Assembly (NCBI GenBank): GCA_963721335.1
Contig: CAVRIV010000008.1
Coordinates: forward strand, 124,001 to 188,000
DNA length: 64,000 bases
Source of the DNA: CAVXDY01 sp963721335
Lineage (GTDB): Bacteria > Actinomycetota > Thermoleophilia > Miltoncostaeales > Miltoncostaeaceae
Direction of reading: 5' to 3'
The position numbers and the translations under genes are program-made. This document shows positions 26,565-35,440 of this stretch, one piece after another. Positions within the stretch are counted from its first letter, which is position 1; each line of letters begins with the position of its first letter. Under the pieces are notes generated by a model. It saw nothing but the letters and a program-made list of their open reading frames with translations, was not told the DNA's origin and did not search any database.

Positions 26565-27953
26565 ATGGTCCCGCCTGCCCCGACAACACCACGCAGCAGG
26601 CGAAACCGCCTCCGACTCGCCGCCTCCGCGGCGGCCGGCGTCGCTGTCGTCGCGCTCACGCTGAGCGGCTGCGTATCGGTCAAGAGCTTCAACGCCGAGC
26701 AACAGGGCTCGATCGGCGCCATCGACCTCGTCGTCACCGGATGCGGCTCGAAGGCCGCCACGCCCGGTTGCGAGCTCGGGAACACCAACCTCGAGTCGAA
26801 CAACACCAGCACCGGGCAGGTGCTCCTGGGCGTACAGATGGACGCCCGGTTCGTGCCCCCGGCGAGCTTCACGACGGATATCTTCTCCGACCAGCAGCCC
26901 TTCACGGCGAGCCCGTCCTACACGGCCGAGCTGACGCGGCTCGATCCGCCCGGCGCCGGGCGCAAGTGGGCCGGCTACATCTCGGACGCCCGCACGTACA
27001 CGCCGGGCAAGCTGATCACGGCGCGCGTGCCGATCATCCGCCCCCTCCTGCCCGATGGGTCTCCCAACCCGTCCGGATTCGGCTTCGGTTGGAAGATCGG
27101 ATCGCGCGGCGTCCTCCCGGAGGCTCCGGCGACGCGCCCCGTGACCTGCGGGGCCGACCTCACAACGGTCACCGACCTCACGATCTGCGCGGACGGGACG
27201 GGCGGGATCGGCGGGTCCGGCTTCAACGACTTCGCGTTCCTGACCCCGGCGCCGGTCACGGTCCCACCCGGGCAGACGGCGGTCGTCCCGATCTCCGGAA
27301 AGCTCACGGGACCCGCGAAGCCCGCCATCAACTTCGCCCTCAGCGCCTCGACCACCGTGCCGGGCGCCACCGCCCTCACCAACGTCCCGACCCTGGCACC
27401 TCCGGGTGAGAGCACGACCACGGTGACGGTGTCGGTGCCGGTCCCGCCGGCGACGGCGCCGGGCACCTACGCGGTGACGCTCACCGGCACCCTCGCCAGC
27501 GGCCAGACCCGGGTGGCCACGGGCACGGTGGTCGTGCCGGGCCCCGGCGGGAGCATCGCCGGCTCGCCCGGGCTGTCCAAGCTGACGATCTCGCGCAAGT
27601 CGATCTCGAGTGCGCGCGGCGCGGCGCCTGCGGTGATCTCCGTGACGCTGGACAAGCCCGGGCGCCTGCGGGTCCTGCTCGAGCGCAGGCTCGCCGGCCG
27701 CAGGAAGAACGGGCGCTGCGTGGCCCCGACCCGCGCGCTCCGACGGGCCGGCGCGCCTCGCTGCAACCGCTTCGTCACGGTGTCCTCCTTCACCCGTGCC
27801 GGCCTCGGCGCCGGCGTTCAGAAGGTGAGCATCAGCGGGCGCGCCGGCGGGCGCAGGCGGGCGTCCGGCACCTACCGGGTCACCCTCACGGGCGTGAGCG
27901 CCGAGGGCGTCGCCAGCGTCCCCCTGCGCACCACCCTCACCATCACGCGCTGA
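26565..27953 (+). CDS. Secreted lipoprotein, paralogue of the divergent neighbour
   Basis: 462 residues from ATG 26565. Signal RLAASAAAGVAVVALT with lipobox LSGC (Cys near residue 36). Middle domain with GAGRKWAGYISDARTY; Ig-like segment PPATAPGTYAVTLTGTLASG; C-terminal module with GRLRVLLERRLAGRRKNGRC, paired Cys (GAPRCNRF) and SGTYRVTLTGVSAEGVAS, a layout common in secreted proteins of Solirubrobacterales-type bacteria (family knowledge, not checked here). It is divergent from its paralogue, with ~270 bases between start codons. No catalytic motif. Likely cell-surface or matrix role. Confidence 0.8.
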   Translation: MVPPAPTTPRSRRNRLRLAASAAAGVAVVALTLSGCVSVKSFNAEQQGSIGAIDLVVTGCGSKAATPGCELGNTNLESNNTSTGQVLLGVQMDARFVPPASFTTDIFSDQQPFTASPSYTAELTRLDPPGAGRKWAGYISDARTYTPGKLITARVPIIRPLLPDGSPNPSGFGFGWKIGSRGVLPEAPATRPVTCGADLTTVTDLTICADGTGGIGGSGFNDFAFLTPAPVTVPPGQTAVVPISGKLTGPAKPAINFALSASTTVPGATALTNVPTLAPPGESTTTVTVSVPVPPATAPGTYAVTLTGTLASGQTRVATGTVVVPGPGGSIAGSPGLSKLTISRKSISSARGAAPAVISVTLDKPGRLRVLLERRLAGRRKNGRCVAPTRALRRAGAPRCNRFVTVSSFTRAGLGAGVQKVSISGRAGGRRRASGTYRVTLTGVSAEGVASVPLRTTLTITR

Positions 27954-27960
27954 TCTATCC

Positions 27961-27997
27961 GGCTGCGTCGCCGTCCGACCAGGACGGCGACGCAGCC
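27961..27997. terminator. Bidirectional intrinsic terminator
   Basis: Perfect 15-base stem GGCTGCGTCGCCGTC (27961-27975) with its complement (27983-27997) and a 7-base loop, 8 bases past the stop of the lipoprotein gene and 25 bases past the convergent SHOCT gene stop. Very stable; serves both. Confidence 0.85.
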
Positions 27998-28022
27998 GCC
28001 TGCATGCCGGGGACTGCTCGGA

Positions 28023-28409
28023 TCAGCTCAGGGCTTTGGCCTTGAGAGCGGCGAACTCGTCCTCGGTGATCGCACCGCTGTCGAGCAGGCTCTTGGCGCT
28101 GGCGATCTCCGCCGCCGGACCGCCCGTGCCGGCCGTGTCCCTCACGTAGGTGTCGAACTCGGCCTTCGCCGCCTTCTCGTGCGCCGCGGCTCGCTCCATC
28201 ATGCCCTTATGGCGCACGATCACGTAGAGCAGGATTCCGATCAACGGGAAGACGACCAGCAGGATCAGCCATCCCGCCTTGCCCCACCCCGACAGTTCAT
28301 GGTCTCGGAAGAGGTCGGTCACGATCGAGAAGAGGATCATGATCACGACGAACAGCGCGTAGATCACGATGATCGTCCAGATCAGGTCCAGAAAGCTGAA
28401 GTCGTCCAC
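28023..28409 (-). CDS. Membrane protein with PLDc_N-type helices and SHOCT domain
   Basis: 128 residues, ATG start. Two membrane helices (about 9-32, LIWTIIVIYALFVVIMILFS; 44-64, AGWLILLVVFPLIGILLYVI) of the phospholipase D N-terminal/DUF type, then a cytoplasmic tail ending in a short SHOCT motif (IASAKSLLDSGAITEDEFAA, then LKAKALS). Such proteins are common in actinobacteria; SHOCT is thought to mediate oligomerisation. Single gene. Confidence 0.85.
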   Translation of the reverse strand: MDDFSFLDLIWTIIVIYALFVVIMILFSIVTDLFRDHELSGWGKAGWLILLVVFPLIGILLYVIVRHKGMMERAAAHEKAAKAEFDTYVRDTAGTGGPAAEIASAKSLLDSGAITEDEFAALKAKALS

Positions 28410-28560
28410 GTCGCCTCGCAGTCGAGTGTGATGAGGGACGCCCTGTCCGGCGCCTTCCCGGAAACGGGCCCGCGGACCCTATACGTGCGTTGCGCGAGGG
28501 AATAGAGGTTCCACGGAGGCGTCAACCGCCGGATCCGCGCTCGGCGCCGGCAGAGCTAGG

Positions 28561-29622
28561 TGCGCTACCCACGGACGTTGTGAACGCGGCTGATCGGCGG
28601 CCGGTCCCCGATGCCGCTGTGGAGCCGGCGCCGATTGTATGTCCTGACCCAGCTGGAGAGGGCCCGCGCACGGGCGGCCGATGATGGCCACTCGTGCGCG
28701 TAGGCCCACTCGGCCTTCATCGTCTGGATGAAGCGCTCGGCCTTGCCGTTCCAGCGCGGCGTGGAGGGCGGCGTGACGATGTGCCGCGCCCCGGCGGCCG
28801 CCAGCGCCTGCTGGAAGACGGCCGCGGTGCGGTAGCAGCGGGCGCCGTCGGTCATGACGGCCTCGGGCGGCTCCAGGCCGAGCTCGGCGAAGTGGGCGAG
28901 GGCGCGGTAGAGGAAGGCGGCGCAGGTCGGCGCCCGCTCGTCGGGGTGCTGCTCGAGGTAGGCGTAGCGCGAGTGGTCATCGACGGCCACGTGGACGAAG
29001 GTGGTGCCCATGCCCTGGTTGGCGTGGATCTCGACGCCGGCGCGCCCGCGGGTGCGGTGCCCGGGCCGGCCAAAGCGGGCAAGGCGGGCGGTGTCGATGT
29101 GGATCAGGGCCCCCGCCCGGGCCCACTCGTAGCGGCGCGTCAGCGGCCGCGGCCCCGGGCGCCGGCGCGAGGCGCCGTTGCGGTGAAGCACCTTCCAGAT
29201 CGTCGAGCGCGCCCGCCGGCAGATGTGGGCAAGGCGCCCCGGGCCCAGGTTGGTCGCGGCCCGGGCGGCGAGGATCGGCGCCTCCTCGGCGCCCGACAGG
29301 CGCCGCGGTGAGCGATGAGGCCGGCTCGAGCGATCGCACAGGCAGGCGCCCGATCGGCGGGCGCCCTGGTCGGCGCCGGCCCAGCGGTGCCACCAGCGGT
29401 GGGCGGTCGCCGGGGCGACGCCGAGGGCCGTCGCCGCGGCCCGCAATGAGCGGCCCTGCTCGACCAGCTCGACCAGCCGGCGGCGCCCGGCCAATCCGAG
29501 GGCCGCGTTAGCGTGCAGCTGCATCCGGGTCTCCTTCGAGGAGGTGTGAGTCGTGGCGACCCACAGCCTCACCGGAGGCCCGGATGCCTCCTCAGCCGTT
29601 CACAACGTGTGTGGGCGTGGCA
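28561..29622 (-). mobile_element. IS481-family insertion sequence, complete
   Basis: 1,062 bases containing one transposase gene. Ends read TGC...GCA and form imperfect inverted repeats of about 30 bases; the conserved core is CCCAC..ACGTTGTGAACG(CG)GCTGA, found at 28568-28594 and inverted at 29592-29615. Both ends are flanked by the 6-base direct repeat GCTAGG (28555-28560 and 29623-29628), a target duplication within the IS481 range. The right-hand copy supplies the TAG stop of the neighbouring secreted-protein gene, so the element landed just beyond that gene without breaking it. Recent and probably still mobile. Confidence 0.85.
28565..29524 (-). CDS. IS481-family transposase
   Basis: 319 residues from ATG 29524, preceded by GGAGA. 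N-terminal helix-turn-helix region (GRSLRAAATALGVAPATAHR) followed by an rve-type DDE integrase core: HIDTARLARF, HVAVDDHSRYAYLEQHPDE and NGKAERFIQTMKAEWAY supply the D, D and E residues. The stop lies only four bases inside the left end of the element, within the terminal repeat. No frameshift is seen, so it should be functional. Confidence 0.93.
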   Translation of the reverse strand: MQLHANAALGLAGRRRLVELVEQGRSLRAAATALGVAPATAHRWWHRWAGADQGARRSGACLCDRSSRPHRSPRRLSGAEEAPILAARAATNLGPGRLAHICRRARSTIWKVLHRNGASRRRPGPRPLTRRYEWARAGALIHIDTARLARFGRPGHRTRGRAGVEIHANQGMGTTFVHVAVDDHSRYAYLEQHPDERAPTCAAFLYRALAHFAELGLEPPEAVMTDGARCYRTAAVFQQALAAAGARHIVTPPSTPRWNGKAERFIQTMKAEWAYAHEWPSSAARARALSSWVRTYNRRRLHSGIGDRPPISRVHNVRG

Positions 29623-29623
29623 G

Positions 29624-30120
29624 CTAGGGGAGGGTGGCGCGCCCCGTCAGGGCCACGGCCTCCCTGCGGCCGGTGATCGAGTGGATCGCGTCGAAGGCCA
29701 GGGGGCCGCCGCGGATGCCGGCGTAGGCGCGGGTGCCGCCCGTGAACGCAGCCGCACGCCGGTGAAGGTGAGGTGCAGCCGGGTGGCGACATACCTCGAC
29801 CTCGCCCGTCCCGTGACGGTGCCCCGCGCGTTCACGATGGTGAACGTGGTGGTTGCGACGCCCGCGCCGGGGTTCAGGGTGTAGACGAGGGTGATGCGGC
29901 CGGACCCGACGGGGCTCCCGGTGATCGTCCCGCGGTCGATCAGCACCGTGCTGCTCTCGACCTTCGCGAGCGCCGTGCGGCCCGTGAGGTGGACACCCGT
30001 CGCGGTCGGCCTCGCCGCCGCGGTGAGCGTGACGGCAGAGGCCGACAGCGTCGCAATGGCGAGGATGGCCACCGCGAGGGCACGCCATGGGGCCCGGCGG
30101 CGGTGTGGCGCGACGGCCAC
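29624..30120 (-). CDS. Small secreted protein of unknown function (frameshifted)
   Basis: GTG start at 30120 directly after the sulfatase stop (TAA then GTG), so likely co-translated with it. A signal peptide (LAVAILAIATLSASAVTLTA) precedes a beta-rich domain: LIDRGTITGSPVGSGRITLV, TTTFTIVNARGTVTGRARS. Near 29,740-29,755 the frame must change to reach the natural-looking end FTGGTRAYAGIRGGPLAFDA, then TGRREAVALTGRATLP, stopping at TAG 29624-29626, exactly at the IS481 target repeat. Function unknown; the sulfatase neighbour hints at an extracellular role. Confidence 0.65.
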
Positions 30121-31701
30121 TTAGAGCGGCTGCAAGCGGGTCGCCCGAACCTTCGCGAGCTTCCGGCGCAGGCGCGTCAACTGCGCGCTCTGGGCCGGCG
30201 TGCGCCGATAGCCGGGCCGGGCGATGTTGGTGGTCTCGAGGGGATCGGTCTTCAGGTCGTACATCTCCCATTCGGCCCGGACCGTGCCGGCGGGATCGTG
30301 GTATCGCGCGAGCTTCCAGCGCGTCTCGCGGAGGCTGGTGATGTGCTGCGGCGGCGGCACGTAGGGCCCATCCGCCTGTCCGGCCTGGTAGTCGTCGTAG
30401 GTGAAGACGATGTAGTCCTGCACCGGCGCGGCCCTGCTCCGCAGGACGAGCCGCGAGTAGTCCCTGCCCTGCCACGCCGCGCGGGCGCTCTGCGGCGCGG
30501 CGAAGAGGCTCGCGACGGTGGGCAGGAAGTCCACGTGCGAGACGAGCGCGCTCGAGCGGCGCGGCCGTGTGAAGATCTGAGGGTTCGAGTACACGAGGGG
30601 CACGCGGATGGCCTCCTCGTAGACGTTGAAGTTCTTCTGCCGCAGGCCTCCGTGGGCCAACCCCATCTCGCCGTGGTCGGCCGTGCGGATGACGAGGGTG
30701 TCGTCGTAGAGCGTCGAGCCGGAGGACGTGCTCACCGACTTGAGCGCGGCGAGGACGTTCACGAGGTAGTCGTCCGACGACTTCATGAGGTTGCCGTAGA
30801 AGTTGAGGTAGTTCTGCTTCTGCCGGTCGGTGCGGAGCTTGCCGCTCAGGTTGAAGATCTTCAGGAAGGCCGCCTGAGCCCTGGGCTTGTCGCGGAGGTC
30901 CTCGTCCACGGTGGCCGGGAGGCCGATGCCGCCGTCCAGCCACTCGTCGCTGTACCCGCCGGCGCTGAAGTTCCGCGGGTAGGCCAGGACGTCGTGGGGG
31001 TTCACGAGCGAGATGATCATGAAGAACGGCTGCTGAGACGCCGCGACCGAGGTGAGGAACTCGAGCGCGCCCTCGTCGCCCGTCGTGTAGTCGCCCGCGG
31101 ACGCCATGAAGCGGCCGTCGTTGTCGGCGATGCCCCCGCCCATCTCGGGGAGGCTCTGATTGGCGCCGGCGTCGGCCGGGTTCCACCGCGAGAACCCGTA
31201 CGCGGACAGGTCCGACGGACTCGCGGTGGCGCCGGCGGGCTTGCTGCAATGCCACTTGCCCTTGTAGACGACGTTGTAGCCCGCGGCCGACATGACCGTC
31301 GCGATGTTCGCCAGGGCGCTCGGGGTCGGGAGCGACACCTGGGGGTACGCGGGCGGCTCCATGTTCGCCTCGAGCGTGTACTTCACGCCGTGCTGGTCCG
31401 GGAAGTACCCGGACATCAGCGTGGAGCGGGCCGGCGAGCACATGCACGCGTTCGTGAACGCGTTCTCGAAGGTGACCCCGTGCCGCTCGAGCTGCGTGAG
31501 CCCGGGCAGGTTCTGCTGAGACCAGCCCAGCGGGAAGTGCTGGATGGCCCGTTCCTGGTCGGTGATGAACATGACCACGTTCATCCCGGCCAGGCTCGCG
31601 GGGGTCTTCGCGGCGGCGCTGCCGGCGCCCGCCGCGAGGCCGCCGAGCCACAGGGACCCCGCGGTGGCCGCCGATCGCTGGAGGAACTGCCGGCGGGAGA
31701 T
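30121..31701 (-). CDS. Tat-exported sulfatase
   Basis: Alkaline-phosphatase-superfamily sulfatase that hydrolyses sulfate esters outside the membrane. The N-terminal twin-arginine signal is SRRQFLQRSAATAGSLWLGG; the mature domain starts NVVMFITDQERAIQHF and carries the formylglycine site CSPARSTLMSG, which needs a formylglycine-generating enzyme encoded elsewhere. VIRTADHGEMGLAHGG supplies further metal ligands. No ATG, GTG or TTG precedes the signal in frame; the first canonical codon (31584) lies after it and would give an unexported protein. The start is probably ATC 31701 or the nearby ACG 31710, or a mis-called ATG. Substrate unknown. Confidence 0.88.
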   Translation of the reverse strand: MSRRQFLQRSAATAGSLWLGGLAAGAGSAAAKTPASLAGMNVVMFITDQERAIQHFPLGWSQQNLPGLTQLERHGVTFENAFTNACMCSPARSTLMSGYFPDQHGVKYTLEANMEPPAYPQVSLPTPSALANIATVMSAAGYNVVYKGKWHCSKPAGATASPSDLSAYGFSRWNPADAGANQSLPEMGGGIADNDGRFMASAGDYTTGDEGALEFLTSVAASQQPFFMIISLVNPHDVLAYPRNFSAGGYSDEWLDGGIGLPATVDEDLRDKPRAQAAFLKIFNLSGKLRTDRQKQNYLNFYGNLMKSSDDYLVNVLAALKSVSTSSGSTLYDDTLVIRTADHGEMGLAHGGLRQKNFNVYEEAIRVPLVYSNPQIFTRPRRSSALVSHVDFLPTVASLFAAPQSARAAWQGRDYSRLVLRSRAAPVQDYIVFTYDDYQAGQADGPYVPPPQHITSLRETRWKLARYHDPAGTVRAEWEMYDLKTDPLETTNIARPGYRRTPAQSAQLTRLRRKLAKVRATRLQPL

Positions 31702-31776
31702 GTCCCCCGTCGTATCCGGGGGGGTCGCTTTACCGTTTATGGACGGAACGCTAGACCTCTCGGCGGAAATGGCGAA

Positions 31777-33924
31777 ATGGCCTGTATGCGAAAGCCCAAT
31801 TCCCCGCCCGTCAGACTGCTCGTCGTGACCCCGCGCCTCAGCGACGACCGGCAGCGCACCGCCCGCCGCGTGATCGAGGCGATCGCCGGCGCCGACGCGC
31901 GCCTGCAGACGGATCAGGAGACGGCGGTGGCGGCCCTGTGCGAGCGCGGCTCCCGAGTGCTCGTGGTCCAGGCCACCGGCTGGGGCAAGTCCGCGGTCTA
32001 CTGGATCGCCACCGCGATTCGGCGCGGCGAGGGCGCCGGGCCCACCCTGGTGGTCTCACCGCTGCTCTCGCTCATGCGCGACCAGGTGGCGGCCGCCCAT
32101 CGTGCGGGCCTCCGGGCGGCGACCCTGAATTCGTCCAACGTCGAGGAATGGACGGCGATCGAGGCCGGCCTGCTCGCGGACGAGGTCGATGTGCTGCTCG
32201 TCTCGCCCGAGCGCCTGGCCAACCCCGGATTCGGCCGGCGCGTGCTCGGCACCCTCACGGGGCGGCTCGGCCTTCTCGTGATCGACGAGGCCCACGCGGT
32301 GTCGGACTGGGGACACGACTTCCGGCCCGACTACCGCCGGGTGGCCGACATGGTGCGCCGGCTCAACCCGGAGACGCCGGTCCTCGCCACGACCGCGACC
32401 GCCAACGCGCGCGTGACCGACGACGTCGCGGCCCATCTCGGGGAGTCAACGCTGGTGCTGCGGGGGCCGCTCGCGCGCGCCAGCCTCCAGCTCGCCGTGG
32501 TCGACGCGCTCTCGCCGCTGGACCGGTTCGCCTGGGTCGTCGAGCAACTGCCGGGCCTGCCCGGCTCGGGGATCGTCTACACCCTCACCGTCGCCGACGC
32601 GGAGCGGCTGGCCGCGGCCATCGCCGCCCATCACGGCGACGCGCTGCCGGTGGCGGCCTACACGAGCAAGCTGGAGCCGCCGGCGCGGGAGCGCCTCGAG
32701 GATGACCTGAGGCGCAACGCGCTCAAGGCGCTGGTGGCGACCTCCGCCCTCGGCATGGGCTACGACAAGCAGGATCTCGGCTTCTGCGTCCACGTCGGCT
32801 CGCCGCCGTCGCCGGTGTCCTACTACCAGCAGGTCGGCCGCGCCGGTCGGGGCATCGACCACGCCCCCGTCGTGCTGCTCCCATCCGACGCCGACGCCGG
32901 GATCTGGGACCACTTCGCGACGGCCACGATCCCGGACCCCGATCGGATGCGCGGACTGCTCGCCGCGCTCGCGGCGGCGGACGGCCGCCCGGCCACGGTG
33001 CCGGGCCTCGAGGCCGAGACCGGGGCTCGGCGCGGCCGGCTCGAGCTGATGCTCAAGCAGCTCGCGGTCGATGGCGCCGTCGAGCGGGTGGAGGACGGAT
33101 GGGTCGCGACCGGCGAGCCATGGACGTACGACCGAGACCACTACGACGGGATCGTCGCGGTCCGCCGGCGCGAGGAGGCCATCATGCGCGCGTACACGCG
33201 AGGCTCGCGATGCCTGATGCAACTGCTGCAGGAGGCCCTCGACGACCCGTCGGCGCGGACCTGCGGGCGGTGCTCGGTGTGCCTGGGCCGGCTGCCCGAG
33301 GGGATCCTCGCCCGGCCCTCGCCGGAGGTGACCCGCGCGGTCGCGGCCACGCTGCGGCGCCAGGCGCAGGTCGTGGAGCCGCGCAAGATGTGGCCGGGCG
33401 GGTCGTTCGGCTCGAGGGGCCGAATCCCGGCCGGCCTCCAGGCCGCACCCGGGCGGGCGCTGGCGTTCGCCGACGCTCCGGAATGGCGAGAGGTGGTCCG
33501 CACGGCCTTCGCACGCGACGCGGAGGCCCCGGACGAGGTGGTGCGGGGGTGCGTCGAGCTGCTGAGCCGATGGCGCGAGTCGTGGGACGCCCGGCCCGAG
33601 GTCGTCGTCGGGCTTCCCGCCGCGGGCTACCCCCTGCTCGTCGGCAGCGTCGTCGAGGCGATTGCGGCGAGGGGGCGCCTGCCGACGGCCGGGATGAAGG
33701 TCACCTCCCCGGTGCCCGCCGGGATCTCGTCATCGGAGGAGGCCGCGCATTGGCGTGATGCGGTGACCGTGCCGGGGGATTCGGCACGGGCGGTCACGGG
33801 GCGGGTCGTCCTGCTGGTGGTGGACGCCACGTCGTCGCGGTGGCCGGTCACCGTTGCGACGGCTCAGCTGCGAGAGGCCGGCGCCGCGGCGGTGGCGCCC
33901 CTCGTGCTGCACCTTCGTCCGTGA
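31777..33924 (+). CDS. recQ: RecQ-like ATP-dependent DNA helicase with C-terminal PRTase-like domain
   Basis: 3'-5' DNA helicase of superfamily 2 used in recombination and repair. Motifs: I QATGWGKSAVYW, Ia SPLLSLMRDQ, II VIDEAHAVSDWGHDFRPDYR, III ATTATANARV, V LGMGYDKQDLGFCVH, VI YYQQVGRAGRG. The zinc region is CLMQ...CGRCSVC. Beyond the usual end, ~110 residues resemble a phosphoribosyltransferase fold (EVVVGLPAAGYPLLVGSVVE, GRVVLLVVDATSSRWP), a combination seen in actinobacterial RecQ relatives. Motif I has GWGKS where GSGKS is usual, as in that subgroup. ATG 31777 chosen; ATG 31786 is possible. Divergent from the sulfatase. Confidence 0.92.
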   Translation: MACMRKPNSPPVRLLVVTPRLSDDRQRTARRVIEAIAGADARLQTDQETAVAALCERGSRVLVVQATGWGKSAVYWIATAIRRGEGAGPTLVVSPLLSLMRDQVAAAHRAGLRAATLNSSNVEEWTAIEAGLLADEVDVLLVSPERLANPGFGRRVLGTLTGRLGLLVIDEAHAVSDWGHDFRPDYRRVADMVRRLNPETPVLATTATANARVTDDVAAHLGESTLVLRGPLARASLQLAVVDALSPLDRFAWVVEQLPGLPGSGIVYTLTVADAERLAAAIAAHHGDALPVAAYTSKLEPPARERLEDDLRRNALKALVATSALGMGYDKQDLGFCVHVGSPPSPVSYYQQVGRAGRGIDHAPVVLLPSDADAGIWDHFATATIPDPDRMRGLLAALAAADGRPATVPGLEAETGARRGRLELMLKQLAVDGAVERVEDGWVATGEPWTYDRDHYDGIVAVRRREEAIMRAYTRGSRCLMQLLQEALDDPSARTCGRCSVCLGRLPEGILARPSPEVTRAVAATLRRQAQVVEPRKMWPGGSFGSRGRIPAGLQAAPGRALAFADAPEWREVVRTAFARDAEAPDEVVRGCVELLSRWRESWDARPEVVVGLPAAGYPLLVGSVVEAIAARGRLPTAGMKVTSPVPAGISSSEEAAHWRDAVTVPGDSARAVTGRVVLLVVDATSSRWPVTVATAQLREAGAAAVAPLVLHLRP

Positions 33925-33939
33925 GCGGGCGCCCCCGCG

Positions 33940-35307
33940 CTACGGGGCGATGTTGTGGTTCAGGTGGAACAGGTTCTGGGGGTCGTACCTGCGCTTGACC
34001 TCCACCAGGCGGTCGTAGTTCGGCCCGTAGGCGGAGCGGATCGCGTCGTCGCCCTGGTCGTCGCCGAGGTAGTTCAGCCAACGCCGCCCGACGAAGTGCT
34101 CCTCGAGCGCCGAGAACGTGTCGCGTGTCCACGCGATGTTCGCGTCGGTGTCGGCGGGATCGGTCCAGACCGAGGGGAGGAGGAGGCTCCACCCGGGCTC
34201 GCGGTGCGGGACGGCGGTGTCAGCGACCCCGACCCTCGTCACGGCCCCGTGGAAGTGCTCGAGCACGACCGCGTTCATCGGCGAGGGCGTCGTGGCGAAG
34301 CGCTCGACGACGGTGTCGATCAGCCCGTCCTCGAGTCCGTCGGTGAAGGACGAGAGCCAGTAGTTCAGAGATCCGGTGGGATACCCGGGGTCGAGAATCG
34401 TGTTGATCACCGGGTAGGGCATCGGCCCGACCTCGACCATGATGGGCGAGCCGAAGCCCTTGAACGGGGCCAGATCGCGCTCGGCCTGCTCGGGCTCCCC
34501 GCAATGGCAGATGATGAACGCCGAGAGCTTGGTTCCGGAGCCGTCGGGCGCATGCGCTACCGCGGCGAACACCGTGAGCTCGTCCGGACAGGTGGCGACG
34601 GCCTCACGGTAGAAGCGCAGCAGGTCCCCCGCGGCCTCGAACGGATGGGCGATCAGACCCCCCACGACCGTCCGGAGCGGATGCAGCCGGTACTCGAGCG
34701 ACGCCGCGACACCGAAGTTGCCGCCGCCCCCACGCAGGGCCCACATGAGATCGGGGTGCGAGTCATCGGTCACGTTCAGGACGGCGCCCTCCGCCGTGAC
34801 CAGCTCCACCCCGATGAGGTTGTCGGCGGCCAGCCCGTAAGCCCCCATGAGCCACCCCAGGCCTCCGCCGAGCGTCAGCCCGGCGATGCCGGTCGTGGAG
34901 ATGGCGCCGCCCGTCGTGGCGAGGCCGTGAAAGGCCGTCTCCCGGTTGAACTCGCTCCAGAGGACACCTCCCTGCGCGCGGGCCGTGAGCGCGTCGGGAT
35001 CGACGTGGATGCCCTTCATGAGGGAGAGGTCGATCATGACGCCGCCCTCCGTGACCGACCGGCCGGCCACGTTGTGGCCGCCTCCGCGCACGGAGACCTC
35101 CGATCCGGACTCGCGCGCCAGCGAGATGGCATCCGCGATGTCGGCGGCGCCCCGGCAGCGTGCGATGATCGCGGGGCGCTTGTCGATCAGCCCGTTGTGG
35201 ACGCGTCGGCACTCGTCGTACCCGGCGTCCCCCGAGTTCAGGATCTCGCCGGAGAAGACGGCGGCGAGCTCAGCCAGCCGATCGCCGTCGATCGTTTTCG
35301 TGAACAT
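33940..35307 (-). CDS. FAD-binding oxidoreductase, berberine-bridge-enzyme type
   Basis: Flavin oxidase/dehydrogenase of the PCMH family. 455 residues from ATG 35307 (FTKTIDGDRLAELAAVFSGE). The FAD domain has RPAIIARCRGAADIADAISL and the His-attachment motif SVRGGGHNVAGRSVTEGG; GLTLGGGLGWLMGAYGLAADN follows with no Cys for a second covalent link. The C-terminal BBE segment ends YDRLVEVKRRYDPQNLFHLN. An upstream ATG (35397) would add a non-conserved 30 residues. Substrate cannot be predicted; relatives oxidise sugars, alkaloids or tetracyclines. Convergent with recQ, 15 bases apart. Confidence 0.92.
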   Translation of the reverse strand: MFTKTIDGDRLAELAAVFSGEILNSGDAGYDECRRVHNGLIDKRPAIIARCRGAADIADAISLARESGSEVSVRGGGHNVAGRSVTEGGVMIDLSLMKGIHVDPDALTARAQGGVLWSEFNRETAFHGLATTGGAISTTGIAGLTLGGGLGWLMGAYGLAADNLIGVELVTAEGAVLNVTDDSHPDLMWALRGGGGNFGVAASLEYRLHPLRTVVGGLIAHPFEAAGDLLRFYREAVATCPDELTVFAAVAHAPDGSGTKLSAFIICHCGEPEQAERDLAPFKGFGSPIMVEVGPMPYPVINTILDPGYPTGSLNYWLSSFTDGLEDGLIDTVVERFATTPSPMNAVVLEHFHGAVTRVGVADTAVPHREPGWSLLLPSVWTDPADTDANIAWTRDTFSALEEHFVGRRWLNYLGDDQGDDAIRSAYGPNYDRLVEVKRRYDPQNLFHLNHNIAP

Positions 35308-35421
35308 GTGGCCATCCCCCCCGTCGGGCGGCGGACACCGTCGGGCGGCATCCGCCACGAGCGACCAAGTCTCGGCCAGCGCTCGTCGGCCTGTCAACTC
35401 GACGAGCTCGAGGCTCAGGGG

Positions 35422-35440
35422 GCGGCCGCGGAGCGGCCGC
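35422..35440. terminator. Possible GC-rich hairpin at the end of the GGDEF-EAL gene
   Basis: Two copies of GCGGCCGC (35422-35429 and 35433-35440), each self-complementary and complementary to the other, with a 3-base loop. It touches the stop codon of the minus-strand gene. No U tract, so terminator function is only suggested. Confidence 0.3.
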
